Source: Achromobacter sp. ASV32
GTDB lineage: Bacteria > Pseudomonadota > Gammaproteobacteria > Burkholderiales > Burkholderiaceae_B
DNA: 64,000 nucleotides
Direction of reading: 5' to 3'
Assembly: GCF_016428805.1 (NCBI RefSeq)
Contig: NZ_JAELTJ010000011.1
Coordinates: 1-64,000 of the forward strand
Position 1 is the stretch's first letter. Each line of letters opens with the position of its first letter. The position numbers and the translations under genes are program-made. This document shows, piece after piece, positions 35,903 through 45,154 of the stretch. The notes under the pieces are model-generated. The model ran no database searches, had not been told where the DNA came from, and worked only from the letters and a program-made list of their open reading frames with translations.

Positions 35903-36919
35903 ATGGCATACCGCGTGTATATCCTGGAAACCGAACAGACCTTCGTGGTCGAGGAAGGCGAATCCGTGCTGGACGCGGCCACCCGCGCCGCGGTCAAGCT
36001 GCCGCACGAGTGCACGTTCGGCGGCTGCGGTACCTGCCGCGTCAAGCTGGCGGCGGGCACGGTGGCCTACGACGAGTTTCCGATGGCGCTGACGCCCGAG
36101 GAGGCGGAGCAGGGCTATGCGCTGGCCTGTCAGGCGCGGCCGTGCAGCGACCTGAGCCTGAGCGTGCCCGACCGGCGCGCGTTCGCCGAACCGCGGCGCC
36201 TGGCCGCTCGCGTGCACCGCATCGCGCCGCTGTGCGACGACGTGATCCACCTGACGCTGGCCTTGCCATCCGACGCGCCGCTGGATTACGTGCCGGGCCA
36301 GTACATGAATGTCGTGCTGCCGGACGGCGAAACGCGCAGCTTCTCGATGGCATCGCCGCCCGCCGGCAACCTGGTCGACTTCCATGTGCGCCGCATTCCC
36401 GGCGGCCGCTACACCGACCGCTGGCTGGGCCAGGCACAGGCAGGCGCCGCGCTGGATATCGAAGCGCCGCTGGGTGTGTTCAGCTACCACGAACAGGATT
36501 GGCGCCCCATGATCATGATGGCCACCGGCACCGGCATCGCGCCGATCAAGGCCATCCTGGAATCCCTGCTGGACAACGACGATTGCCCGCCGGTGACGCT
36601 GTACTGGGGCATGCGCACCGAAGCGGACCTGTATCTGCGCGAGGTCATCGATAGCTGGGCCGGCCGGCTGTACGAATTCAACTTCGTGCCGGTGCTGTCG
36701 CGCGCCGATGCCGGTTGGCGGGGACGCCGCGGCCACGTGCAGCAGGCGGTGCTGCAAGACCATGCCGACCTGTCGGAACACGCCATCTACCTGTGCGGCG
36801 CGCCGGGCATGATCAGCGAGGCCACGACGCTGGTGGCCGCGCGCGGCGCCAGCCTGGACCACGTCTACGCCGACAGCTTCACGTTCCAGCACGCGCCCGT
36901 GGCGGCGGATCAGGGCTGA
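35903..36919 (+). CDS. Iron-sulfur flavoprotein reductase (2Fe-2S, FAD, NAD(P)H)
   Basis: This 338-residue reductase has a plant-type ferredoxin domain (1-95: C37-x4-C42-x2-C45 and C76). An FAD-binding barrel follows (RSFSMASPP near residue 145), then an NAD-binding domain (MIMMATGTGIAPIKAIL). It resembles reductases of ring-hydroxylating or phenol-type oxygenases and CDP-6-deoxyhexose reductase (AscD). With two separate ferredoxins nearby, it likely carries NADH electrons to them and onward to the diiron protein. A direct role with a different oxygenase is possible. Confidence 0.93.
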   Translation: MAYRVYILETEQTFVVEEGESVLDAATRAAVKLPHECTFGGCGTCRVKLAAGTVAYDEFPMALTPEEAEQGYALACQARPCSDLSLSVPDRRAFAEPRRLAARVHRIAPLCDDVIHLTLALPSDAPLDYVPGQYMNVVLPDGETRSFSMASPPAGNLVDFHVRRIPGGRYTDRWLGQAQAGAALDIEAPLGVFSYHEQDWRPMIMMATGTGIAPIKAILESLLDNDDCPPVTLYWGMRTEADLYLREVIDSWAGRLYEFNFVPVLSRADAGWRGRRGHVQQAVLQDHADLSEHAIYLCGAPGMISEATTLVAARGASLDHVYADSFTFQHAPVAADQG

Positions 36920-36937
36920 CGGCGGCCGCCGCGCGGA

Positions 36938-37396
36938 TCAAGCCGCCTTCGCCCGCTCTTGCCGGAACACCAGCACCGGCAGTTTGGTGCGCGCCAGCAC
37001 GCGCTGGGTTTCGCTGCCAAGCAGAAAGCCGGTCATGCCGTGGCGCCCGTGCGACCCCATCACGATCAGGTCGCAGTGGTGCTCCTGCGAGGCCGCCACG
37101 ATGGCTTCATGCGGGTGGTCGTTGACGGCGACAGCCGTGTTGCAGGGCACCAGGGCGTGGCGCGCCTCCATCTCCAGGCCCTCCAGATAGGCCGTCGCAT
37201 TCCTGCGTGCCTGGTCGGTGGGGGGCGCCTGGTGCGCGCCCAGCATTTCCGCCTGGTAGACCAGCAGGTGGTCTTCGGGAATGGCGCGCAGGATCGTGAT
37301 CGAAGCGCCCATTTCCTTGGCGAAAACGAGCGCTTGCCTGAAGGCCGACTCGGACGTCAGGGAGCCGTCCACGGCAATGAGCAGGTGCCTGTACAT
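36938..37396 (-). CDS. Universal stress protein (UspA family)
   Basis: This cytoplasmic protein has 152 residues, starting at an ATG with AAAGGAGA. The nucleotide-binding pattern G-x2-G-x9-G-S is seen in GSHGRHGMTGFLLGS near the C terminus, with the N-terminal LIAVDGSLTSESA strand and loop. It is convergent with the reductase gene and has no evident link to it. Confidence 0.9.
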   Translation of the reverse strand: MYRHLLIAVDGSLTSESAFRQALVFAKEMGASITILRAIPEDHLLVYQAEMLGAHQAPPTDQARRNATAYLEGLEMEARHALVPCNTAVAVNDHPHEAIVAASQEHHCDLIVMGSHGRHGMTGFLLGSETQRVLARTKLPVLVFRQERAKAA

Positions 37397-37536
37397 GTTG
37401 CTTCTCCTTTGAGAAAAGGAATGTCCAGCAACGGCGAATCCAGTATAGGCCCGCGTCCGGCCGCAATCCAGTACTGCGTTGGGAGGAGGGGAAATAGCCG
37501 GGCGCCCGCCAGGCAGGCACCCCGCCCGGGCGCCTG

Positions 37537-39240
37537 CTACGCGATCCGGCGCAGCGTTTCGCCGGCTCCTGCCAGCCCGCGCGGCAGGGCTTCGATCAGG
37601 CTGCGGGTGTACGGGTGGCGGGCCTCGCGCCACAGGGTGGCGTTGGGGCCTTCTTCGACGATGCGGCCCGCATGCATCACCAGCACCCGGTCGGCCAGGT
37701 AGTGCACCACCGACAGATCATGTGAAATGAACAGGTACGACAAGCCGAACTCGGCCTTCAGGTCCACCAGCAGGTTCAGGATCTGCGCCTGCACCGATAC
37801 GTCCAGCGCCGACACCGGTTCATCGCAGATGACCAGCGCCGGACGCAGCACCAGCGCGCGGGCGATGCCGATGCGTTGGCGCTGCCCCCCGGAGAACTCG
37901 CTGGGATAGCGCGTCAGCGCGGCTTGCGGCAGGCCGACCGCGTCCAGGATATGGGCGATGCGACGGCGGCGTTCGTGGCGGTCATCCACATGATGGATGC
38001 ACAGCGCGGCCTGCAGGATGTCGTTGACCGAATGGCGCGGATTGAGCGAGGCGTAGGGATCCTGGAAGATCATCTGCACGCTCTGGCGGTAGGCCGCCAG
38101 ATCACGCTTGGCCAACCGGGCGGCATCCGCCCCGCGCAGCAGGATGCTGCCCGACGACGGTGCCAGCAGCCGCACCAGCGTGCGGGACAGGGTCGACTTG
38201 CCGCAACCCGACTCGCCTACCAGGCCCAGCGTCTCGCCGCGCGCGATCTGGAACGACACGCCGTCCACGGCGGCCTTGAGGCCCTGGCGGGTCGGATAGT
38301 CCACCCGCAGGTCACGCACCTGCAGCAACGGGTGGGCGTCCGGCGCGGCCGGGTCATTGGCGGCCGCCACGCGCGGTGGCGTCACCAATCCGAAAACCGG
38401 CCGCCCCGACGCCGGGTCCAGCCGGGTGCGGATTTCCGGCAGCCGCCGCTGGCGGTAATGGGTGGCATCGTCCAGCCGCAGCGACGCGCCCAGCAGGCCG
38501 CGGGTATACGGGTGGCGCGGCTGCGACAGCAATACGGACGCCAGGCCTTCTTCGACTTTCTCGCCGGCCACCATCACGGCGACGCGGTCGGCCCAGTCGC
38601 CCACCACGGCCAGGTCATGGGTGATCAGCAGCAGCCCCATGCCCAGCTCGGCGCGCAGATCGTCCAACAGGCGCAGGATCTGCGCCTGCACTGTGACGTC
38701 CAACGCGGTGGTGGGCTCGTCGGCCACCAGCAACGCCGGCTCGCACGCGATGGCCGCGGCGATCATGGCCCGCTGGCGCTGGCCGCCCGACAGCAGATGC
38801 GGGTAGTCGTCGACGCGGCGCTGCGGCTCTGGCACTCGCACCAGGTCCAGCAGCTCGATGGCGCGCTGGCGCGCGGCGCGGGCCGTGGCGCCGCGATGCA
38901 GCCGCAGGGCCTCGCCGATCTGTTCGCCCAGCGTCAGCACCGGGTTCAGGCTGGTCATGGGTTCCTGGAAGATCATGGCGATGCGGTCGCCGCGCAGGGC
39001 GCAGCGTTGACGCTCGGGCAGCGCCAGCAGGTCGCGTCCCTCGAACAGGATATGGCCGCTGGCGCGGGCATGGCGCGGCAGCAGGCCCAAAAGCGCCAGC
39101 GCGGTGGTGGATTTGCCGCAGCCGGACTCGCCCACCAGCGCCAGCGTCTCGCCGGCGCGGATCCGCAGGTCCAGGCCGCTGACGGCCTGGTGGCCGGGGA
39201 AGGCCACGTTCAGCCCTTGGATGTCGATCAGCGTGCTCAT
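37537..39240 (-). CDS. Fused dual ABC ATPase, DppD-DppF type
   Basis: This 567-residue protein joins two complete ATPase domains. The first (about 1-265) has Walker A GESGCGKST, signature [11 protein letters not shown] and Walker B LLVADEPT. The second (about 300-560) repeats GESGCGKST, FSGGQRQRIG and LVICDEP. Each is followed by an oligopeptide-type C-terminal extension (RHPYTRGLL, RHPYTRSLI). It drives the peptide/nickel-type importer formed by the two upstream permeases and the binding protein. Fusion of the D and F subunits is known from GsiA and related sulfur-compound importers. Confidence 0.94.
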   Translation of the reverse strand: MSTLIDIQGLNVAFPGHQAVSGLDLRIRAGETLALVGESGCGKSTTALALLGLLPRHARASGHILFEGRDLLALPERQRCALRGDRIAMIFQEPMTSLNPVLTLGEQIGEALRLHRGATARAARQRAIELLDLVRVPEPQRRVDDYPHLLSGGQRQRAMIAAAIACEPALLVADEPTTALDVTVQAQILRLLDDLRAELGMGLLLITHDLAVVGDWADRVAVMVAGEKVEEGLASVLLSQPRHPYTRGLLGASLRLDDATHYRQRRLPEIRTRLDPASGRPVFGLVTPPRVAAANDPAAPDAHPLLQVRDLRVDYPTRQGLKAAVDGVSFQIARGETLGLVGESGCGKSTLSRTLVRLLAPSSGSILLRGADAARLAKRDLAAYRQSVQMIFQDPYASLNPRHSVNDILQAALCIHHVDDRHERRRRIAHILDAVGLPQAALTRYPSEFSGGQRQRIGIARALVLRPALVICDEPVSALDVSVQAQILNLLVDLKAEFGLSYLFISHDLSVVHYLADRVLVMHAGRIVEEGPNATLWREARHPYTRSLIEALPRGLAGAGETLRRIA

Positions 39241-39258
39241 AGGGAATGGGAGGAAAGG

Positions 39259-40128
39259 TCAGCGCGCGGGGGCGGGCGCCGCGGCCATGTGGCGCCGCAG
39301 TTTGGGATTGAGGGCATCGTTGATGGCATCGCTGAGCAGGTTCAGCGCCAGCACGGCGGCCATGATGGTCAGGCCGGGCAGGGCGGTCATGTACCAGGCG
39401 GTACGCAGGGCCTCGCGGCCGGCGCCCACCATGCTGCCCCAGCTGACCACATTGGGATCGCCCAGTCCCAGGAATGACAGTCCGGCTTCGGACAGGATGG
39501 CGTTGGCCACCAGCACGGCGGTGGTGACGATGATGGGCGGCAAGGCGTTGGGCAGGATCTCGCGGAAAATGATGCGGGCGTGGCCGGCGCCCAGCGCCTG
39601 CGCGGCGCGCACGAACTCGCGTTCGCGCAGCGCGATGAATTCGCCGCGCGTCAGGCGGGCGATGCCGGTCCAGGACGTCACGCCCAGCGCGAAGATGATC
39701 GTCGATAGCGACGGCCCCAGGATCGCCACCAGCACGATGGCCAGGAGAAACGACGGCACCGTCTGGAACAGCTCGGTCACGCGCATCAGCACGGCGTCGG
39801 TGCGCGCACCGGCATAGCCGGCAAACGCGCCGACCAGCAGACCGATGCCCAGCGCGATGGCCGCCGACGCGCCGCCCACCAGCAGCGAGACGCGGGCCCC
39901 GTGGAACAGGCCGGCCAGGATGTCACGGCCCATCAGGTCGGTGCCGGCGGGAAACCCGGCGTCGCTGCCCGGCCAGGTGAAGGGCGCGCCCACCATCTCC
40001 AGCGGGTCGCCCGGGTACAGCCAGCCGGCCGTGGCGGCGGCTGCCAGCAGGGTCAGCAGGATCGCCGCGCCGATGGCAGCGGACGGCGCGCGCAACAGGC
40101 GCAGCGCGGCGTGCAGGGCGGATTTCAT
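39259..40128 (-). CDS. ABC transporter permease, DppC type
   Basis: This inner-membrane subunit has 289 residues and about six hydrophobic segments. It carries the DppC-type start (FPAGTDLMGRDILAGLFHGARVSLLVG) and the EAA loop (VRAAQALGAGHARIIFREILPN). The ATG overlaps the stop of the DppB-type gene (ATGA). It pairs with that subunit to form the channel. Confidence 0.93.
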   Translation of the reverse strand: MKSALHAALRLLRAPSAAIGAAILLTLLAAAATAGWLYPGDPLEMVGAPFTWPGSDAGFPAGTDLMGRDILAGLFHGARVSLLVGGASAAIALGIGLLVGAFAGYAGARTDAVLMRVTELFQTVPSFLLAIVLVAILGPSLSTIIFALGVTSWTGIARLTRGEFIALREREFVRAAQALGAGHARIIFREILPNALPPIIVTTAVLVANAILSEAGLSFLGLGDPNVVSWGSMVGAGREALRTAWYMTALPGLTIMAAVLALNLLSDAINDALNPKLRRHMAAAPAPAR

Positions 40129-41102
40129 GCTTTCCTCACGCGGGGGTCGAGCAGGCCGTAGGTGGCATCCACGGCGATATTCATGATCGCCACCAATGCT
40201 GCGCTCATCAGCAGGATGCCCAGCAGCAGATTGACGTCGCGGCTGGCGATGGCCTCGAACGACAACTGGCCCAGGCCGGGCCAGGCAAACACCGTTTCCA
40301 CCACGATGCTGCCGCCCAGCAGCGCGCTGCTCTGCAGGCCCAGCATGGTGACCACGGGCAGGATGGCGTTGCGCAGCGCATGGCGCCAGATCACCCGGGC
40401 CTCGCCGTTGCCGCGGGCGCGGGCGGTGCGGATGTAGTCCTCCTGCAGCGTTTCGATCATGGACGCGCGCGACAGGCGGGCATAGATGGCGACGTAGTAG
40501 ATCGCCACCGTGGCCACCGGCAGCGCCAGGTGGCGTGCATAGTCCAGCCACAGCGCCCAGCCCTGGTAGGCCGCACCCACGTCGCGGATGCCGCCGACCG
40601 GCAGCCAATCCAGATGCACGCCGAATCCCACGATCAGCATCAGCGCGGTCCAGAACATGGGCGCCGAATAGCCGGCGGTGGCCAGGGCCGACAGCAGCGT
40701 GTCCAGGAGGCCGTGCGGCCGGCGGGCGGCCAGCACCCCCAGCAGCACGCCCAGCAGCACCGACAGCGCCAGGCCCGTCCCGATCAACGCCAGCGTCGCC
40801 GGCAGGCGGCCGAAGATCAGCGTGGCTACCGGCTCGCCGTAGCGAAACGAATAGCCCAGGTCCAGCGACGCCAGGCTTTTCAGGTAATAGCCCAGCTGCG
40901 CCAGCACGCTCTGGTCCAGCCCGTAGGCCAGCCGCAGCTCGGCCACGTGGGCCGGGGTGATGCCGCTGTTCTCGGCGGCGATCACGTCCACCAGGTCGCC
41001 GGGCACCAGTTTCAGCAGAAAGAAGTTCGCCACCGCGGTGGCCCCCACCACGAACAGGATCTGCAGCAGGTAACGGACGGGGCGGGGCAGGCGCGGGAAC
41101 AT
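40125..41102 (-). CDS. ABC transporter permease, DppB type
   Basis: This inner-membrane subunit has 325 residues and six hydrophobic segments. It shows the DppB-type N terminus (FFLLKLVPGDLVDVIAAENSG), DLGYSFRYGEPV, and the EAA loop (DYIRTARARGNGEARVIWRHALRN). It lies 21 nt after the binding-protein gene in the same operon. Confidence 0.94.
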   Translation of the reverse strand: MFPRLPRPVRYLLQILFVVGATAVANFFLLKLVPGDLVDVIAAENSGITPAHVAELRLAYGLDQSVLAQLGYYLKSLASLDLGYSFRYGEPVATLIFGRLPATLALIGTGLALSVLLGVLLGVLAARRPHGLLDTLLSALATAGYSAPMFWTALMLIVGFGVHLDWLPVGGIRDVGAAYQGWALWLDYARHLALPVATVAIYYVAIYARLSRASMIETLQEDYIRTARARGNGEARVIWRHALRNAILPVVTMLGLQSSALLGGSIVVETVFAWPGLGQLSFEAIASRDVNLLLGILLMSAALVAIMNIAVDATYGLLDPRVRKA

Positions 41103-41123
41103 GTCTGGTCGATCCTGCGGCGT

Positions 41124-42812
41124 TCAGGCCTTGCCGAGCCAGACGTTGGCGAAGTTGTTGCGCGAGTGGGACGAGGCGTCGGTCACGTTGCGCAGTTGCT
41201 TGTCCCAGACGCCGAACCAACGGAACTCGAACAGGCCGATCAGCGGCAGGTCGCGCTGGGCCAGCCGTTGCACCTCGTTGTACTGTTCGATGCGCTTTTG
41301 CGGGTCGGTCTCGACCTGGGCGGCCTCGATGGCGCGGTCCATCTCGGGGTTGTTGTAGCCCGAGACGTTGTACCAAGGGGTACCGCGTGCTTCGGCGCGG
41401 CTCCAGTAGCGCGTTTCCACGCCCAGTTGCGGGTCGATCAGCACGGTGCCCCACGAACTGATCAGCTGGAAGTTGTAGTCGGTGAAGACGTTGCGGGTCC
41501 AGGTGGCCAGGTCCAGGCCGCGCAGCGTCACGTCGATGCCGATCTTACGCAGCGCCTGGCGCACGAATTCGCCGGTGCGGCGGTAGTCGTCGCCGAACGG
41601 AATGTAGTCGTGGGTCAGCGCAAAGCGCCAGCCGCCGGCGCCGCGCGGATAACCGGCTTCATCCAGCAGCTTCTCGGCCAGGGCCGGGTCGTAGGCGTAC
41701 TGCTGCACATTGGGGTTGTGATAAGGCTTGACGAGCGAGGGCACCGGACTGACGAAAGGCTCGGCATAGCCGTTCCAGACGGTCTTGACCAGCGCCTGCT
41801 TGTTGACGGCGTGGGCGATGGCCTGGCGCACCTTCAGGTTGGACAGGATCGGATCGCGCAGATTGGCTTCCAGCCACAGCCAGGCGGCAAAGCCGTTGTA
41901 GCCGGCCGTGTCCACCGCCAGCTTGGGCAGCTTGGACAGGCGGGTGGCGTCGGTGAAGGCCACCGGGTTGCGCTCGCCGTACGAGACGGCGCCGGTTTCC
42001 AGCGCGGTGGCGCGGCCGGACACGTCGGGCACGATCTTCCAGACGATGCGGTCCAGGAAGGGGCGTTCGGGCTGCCAGTAATGCGCGTTGCGTTCGAGCA
42101 CGATGTAGTTGCCGCGGTTCCATTCCTTGAAGACGAACGGCCCCGTGCCCACCGGCTTGTTGTTGTAGGGGTTGTTCTGGATGTCGGTGCCCTCGAACAG
42201 GTGGCGCGGCAGGATGGGCGCACCCAGCGAGTCGATGGCGTTCAGCGCCACGGGCGTGGGTTGCGACAGATGCAGGATCACGGTGTGGTCGTCCGGCGTG
42301 TCGACCTGCTGCAGGTACTGGAACACGCGGCGCGCGCTGGGCGCGTGCTTGAGCCAGACCTGCTCGGCCGACCATTTGACGTCTGCCGACGTGAACGGCT
42401 TGCCGTCGTGCCACAGTACGCCCTGGCGCAGCTTGAAGGTAATGGTCTTGCCGTCTTCCGATACGCTCCAGCTTTCGGCCAGCACCGGCCGCGGCTTCAG
42501 GTCGGGGCCATATTCCACCAGGCCGTCGAAGATCTTGCTGGCTACCGCGCCGGTAGGCGTGGACGAATTCAGGTAGAAGGCCAGCGTGGGCGGCTCGGGG
42601 TGCACCACCGCGTTCAGCACGCCGCCGCGGGTGGCGCCTTGCAGCGTGTTCGGCAGGCTCTGCGTGTCGGCGTGGGCCGGCGCGAAGATCACGTTGGGAA
42701 ACAGCGCGCCGGTGCCCATCAGCGCGCCGGCGCTGAGCAGCCAGCGGCGCAAGGGGTTGACGGCATCGTGCGGCGTGTCGTCATGGGACGCCGGGGGCAA
42801 AGGCTGGGTCAT
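41124..42812 (-). CDS. ABC transporter substrate-binding protein, family 5
   Basis: This periplasmic binding protein of the oligopeptide/nickel/glutathione group has 562 residues. The N terminus has an RRW twin-arginine-like pair followed by a hydrophobic stretch (LRRWLLSAGALMGTGALF), so export may be by Tat or Sec. Family features include DGLVEYGPDLKPRPVLAESWSVSEDG and the TFKLRQGVLWHDGKPF block. The ligand is unknown. The neighbouring sulfur-acquisition genes suggest a sulfur-containing organic compound. Confidence 0.92.
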   Translation of the reverse strand: MTQPLPPASHDDTPHDAVNPLRRWLLSAGALMGTGALFPNVIFAPAHADTQSLPNTLQGATRGGVLNAVVHPEPPTLAFYLNSSTPTGAVASKIFDGLVEYGPDLKPRPVLAESWSVSEDGKTITFKLRQGVLWHDGKPFTSADVKWSAEQVWLKHAPSARRVFQYLQQVDTPDDHTVILHLSQPTPVALNAIDSLGAPILPRHLFEGTDIQNNPYNNKPVGTGPFVFKEWNRGNYIVLERNAHYWQPERPFLDRIVWKIVPDVSGRATALETGAVSYGERNPVAFTDATRLSKLPKLAVDTAGYNGFAAWLWLEANLRDPILSNLKVRQAIAHAVNKQALVKTVWNGYAEPFVSPVPSLVKPYHNPNVQQYAYDPALAEKLLDEAGYPRGAGGWRFALTHDYIPFGDDYRRTGEFVRQALRKIGIDVTLRGLDLATWTRNVFTDYNFQLISSWGTVLIDPQLGVETRYWSRAEARGTPWYNVSGYNNPEMDRAIEAAQVETDPQKRIEQYNEVQRLAQRDLPLIGLFEFRWFGVWDKQLRNVTDASSHSRNNFANVWLGKA

Positions 42813-42846
42813 GCGGATTCCTTCGGTCGAGATGGGTGTGGCCGGG

Positions 42847-43674
42847 TCAGGCGGCCAGGCTGGTCAAGGGGGGCAGGTCGTCGGGAGCCACACGCAGCAA
42901 CGTGGCCAGCAGCTCGCGCCGCCAGGCGTCATACAGCGCCACATGGCCGCGGGTGTCCAGGCCGGTGGCGCGCAGGTTCAATTGCCAGGAATCGCGCAGG
43001 TAAGGGCCCAGGATGCGCTGCACGTCTTCGTCGGCCTGGATCAGGCTGTCGGTCCATTCTCGGCGCTCGGACTCGCTGGCGCCGGCCAGCTTGCGCAGCC
43101 ACCACTGGGTGATACGGATGCGGTGCGCCTCTTCGTCGGGCAGGATGCGGTTTTCGCCGAATTCGCGGTGGCCGAAGTCCAGCACGCGGGCGGTGCGCCG
43201 GTTCACGAACAGGCGTGCCAGGATGTAGTGCTCGTAATGGAACTGCCAGGCCAGGAAGTTCTGCCAGTTGCGCAGCGCAAAGCCGCCGACCAGATCCCAG
43301 GCATCGCGCACGCCCTGTTCCACGTCGGGCAGCGGATCGCGGCCCAGCAGCACTGCCGCGCGCCCGCGTGAAAACTCGGCATGCGCGGCATCGTCGCCCA
43401 GCTGGCGCGCCAGCGCGAACTGGAATTCCGTGTCGTCGCGGAACAGGCCGCTGATCGCCTGCGCCGCCACCTGTGTGATGAACAGGTCATGCACCGTGTT
43501 CCAGACGGCGTACTCGCCGGCGGCGCGGCGTTCGTCGGCGTTGGCCAGATCGCGCGGCGGTTCGATGCGCGCGGCGGGGACGGTGGGGGCCACCACCAGG
43601 CGGATCTCGTCGAACAGCCGCGCTTCCAATGCGCCGTTGTAGTCCAGGGCCAGGGGCAAATCCAGTTCAGGCAT
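42847..43674 (-). CDS. Ferritin-like putative diiron protein
   Basis: The product (275 residues from the ATG at 43674) is an all-helical protein I cannot assign to a named family. It shows a ferritin-like ligand pattern: E54 (GEYAVWNTVH), D95-x2-H98 (DDAAH), E148 (FHYEHY), and E181-x2-H184 (DEEAHRIRI). It is first in the ABC importer operon and divergent from the sfnB-like flavoprotein genes. It may be an oxygenase acting on the imported compound, or an iron-dependent accessory. The start is uncertain since no strong ribosome site is seen and the frame stays open upstream. Confidence 0.7.
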   Translation of the reverse strand: MPELDLPLALDYNGALEARLFDEIRLVVAPTVPAARIEPPRDLANADERRAAGEYAVWNTVHDLFITQVAAQAISGLFRDDTEFQFALARQLGDDAAHAEFSRGRAAVLLGRDPLPDVEQGVRDAWDLVGGFALRNWQNFLAWQFHYEHYILARLFVNRRTARVLDFGHREFGENRILPDEEAHRIRITQWWLRKLAGASESERREWTDSLIQADEDVQRILGPYLRDSWQLNLRATGLDTRGHVALYDAWRRELLATLLRVAPDDLPPLTSLAA

Positions 43675-43909
43675 GAATGCGGTGGGCGGCAAGGCGCGGG
43701 TCGAGGAAAAGCTCGACTCTAAGCAAGCGCGAAAGCCTGCCGCAAACACTCTTTGGTGATTTCGATATGCCGCGTCGGACCACGCTAACAGGTAGGAACG
43801 GGCGCGGCGGCGCCATATACCGATTTCAAATATCCCCATGAGAAATCCGTCCTTCCGCACGCCTGCCCGCGCCGATAGGCTGCATGTTTTCACCCCGCTG
43901 CCCCGTCCC
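43675..43909. promoter_or_regulatory. Divergent intergenic region between ABC operon and sfnB-like genes
   Basis: The region is less GC-rich from about 43740, with runs such as GATTTCGATATG and ATATACCGATTTCAAATAT. I see no certain operator or sigma-54 site (GG-N10-GC with the usual TTGCA box), although sfn genes in Pseudomonas depend on sigma-54. Confidence 0.4.
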
Positions 43910-45151
43910 ATGCCGCAAGCCGCACATTCCTCCCTCCCGCCGGAAAACGACGAGGCGCCCCGCGTGGTGCCGGCCGCCCGCATCGATAGCGACGCCCAGG
44001 CCATCGAGACGGCCCACGCGCTGGCCACGGACTTCGCGCAAGGCGCGGCGCAACGCGATCTGGCGCGCAGCCTGCCGTGGCGCGAGATCGAGCGCTATAC
44101 CGCCAGCGGCCTGGGCGGCATCACCGTGCCGCGTGAATTCGGCGGCCCCCAGGTGTCGCACGTGACGCTGGCCGAGGTGTTCCGCATCATCAGCGCGGCC
44201 GATCCCTCGCTGGGCCAGATTCCACAGAACCACTTCGGCTCGCTGAACCTGTTGCGCCAGGTGGGCACGCCGCAGCAGAAGCGGCGCTATTACGAGGGCG
44301 TGCTGGCCGGCCGCCGGCTGGGCAACGCCGGCCCCGAGCGCCATACCCGCCATGCGCGTGACGTGCAGGCGCGTCTGGTGCCCGATGGCGATGGCTACCG
44401 CCTGTCGGGGCGCAAGTTCTATTCGACCGGCGCGCTGTATGCGCACTGGATTCCCACCAAGGCGCTCGATACCGAGGGCCGCCTGGTGACCGTGCTGCTG
44501 GATCGCGGCGCGGCTGGCCTGACGGTGGTGGACGACTGGTCCAGCTTCGGCCAGCGCACCACGGCCAGCGGCACCGTGCTGATCGACAACGTGCGCGTTG
44601 AAGCCGATGCGGTGCTGCCGGCCTGGACCGTGCAGGAGCAACCCACGCTGCAAGGGCCATTCGCCCAATTGATGCAGGCGGCGATCGATGCCGGCATCGC
44701 AGAGGCGGCGCTGAACGACACGGTGACGTTCCTGCGCGAGCGCGCCCGGCCCTGGGCCGAAGCCGGCGTTGAACGGGCAACGCAGGACCCGTATGTGATC
44801 GGCGACGTGGGCCGCCTGTTCATCGACCTGCACGCCGCCCAGGCAGTGCTGCTGGAAGCCGCCGCGCACCTGGACGAGGCCACGCCGCGCACGCTGGACG
44901 CCGACGACGTGGCTGCCGCGTCGATCGCGGTGGCGCGGGCCAAGGCGCTGACCACCGAGATCGCGCTGGCTGCCAGCGAGACGCTGTTCGAACTGTCGGG
45001 CGCGCGCTCGTCGCTGGCGGAATTCAACCTGGACCGTCATTGGCGCAATGCCCGCACCCACACCTTGCACGATCCGGTGCGCTGGAAGTACCACGCGGTG
45101 GGCAATTACCTGCTGAACGGCCGCCGCCCCAACCGCCATTCCTGGATCTGA
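43910..45151 (+). CDS. SfnB family sulfur-acquisition flavoprotein (acyl-CoA dehydrogenase fold), copy 1
   Basis: This FMN/FAD-dependent flavoprotein of the acyl-CoA dehydrogenase superfamily belongs to the SfnB/DszC branch linked to use of sulfones and other organosulfur sources. From the ATG at 43910 it has 413 residues; an ATG at 43838 gives 437. Family blocks are SLGQIPQNHFGSL, GRKFYSTGALYAHWIPTKA, DDWSSFGQRTTASGTV, and the C-terminal RHWRNARTHTLHDPVRWKYHAVGNY. The second copy begins only three bases after it, so the proteins may act together or on related substrates. Confidence 0.88.
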   Translation: MPQAAHSSLPPENDEAPRVVPAARIDSDAQAIETAHALATDFAQGAAQRDLARSLPWREIERYTASGLGGITVPREFGGPQVSHVTLAEVFRIISAADPSLGQIPQNHFGSLNLLRQVGTPQQKRRYYEGVLAGRRLGNAGPERHTRHARDVQARLVPDGDGYRLSGRKFYSTGALYAHWIPTKALDTEGRLVTVLLDRGAAGLTVVDDWSSFGQRTTASGTVLIDNVRVEADAVLPAWTVQEQPTLQGPFAQLMQAAIDAGIAEAALNDTVTFLRERARPWAEAGVERATQDPYVIGDVGRLFIDLHAAQAVLLEAAAHLDEATPRTLDADDVAAASIAVARAKALTTEIALAASETLFELSGARSSLAEFNLDRHWRNARTHTLHDPVRWKYHAVGNYLLNGRRPNRHSWI

Positions 45152-45154
45152 GTC

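Noticed and set aside
40380-43112. 910-residue plus-strand reading frame across the ABC importer operon
   Set aside because: It runs antisense to three recognised genes (permease, binding protein and the ferritin-like protein) and has no domain; it is a codon-bias artefact.
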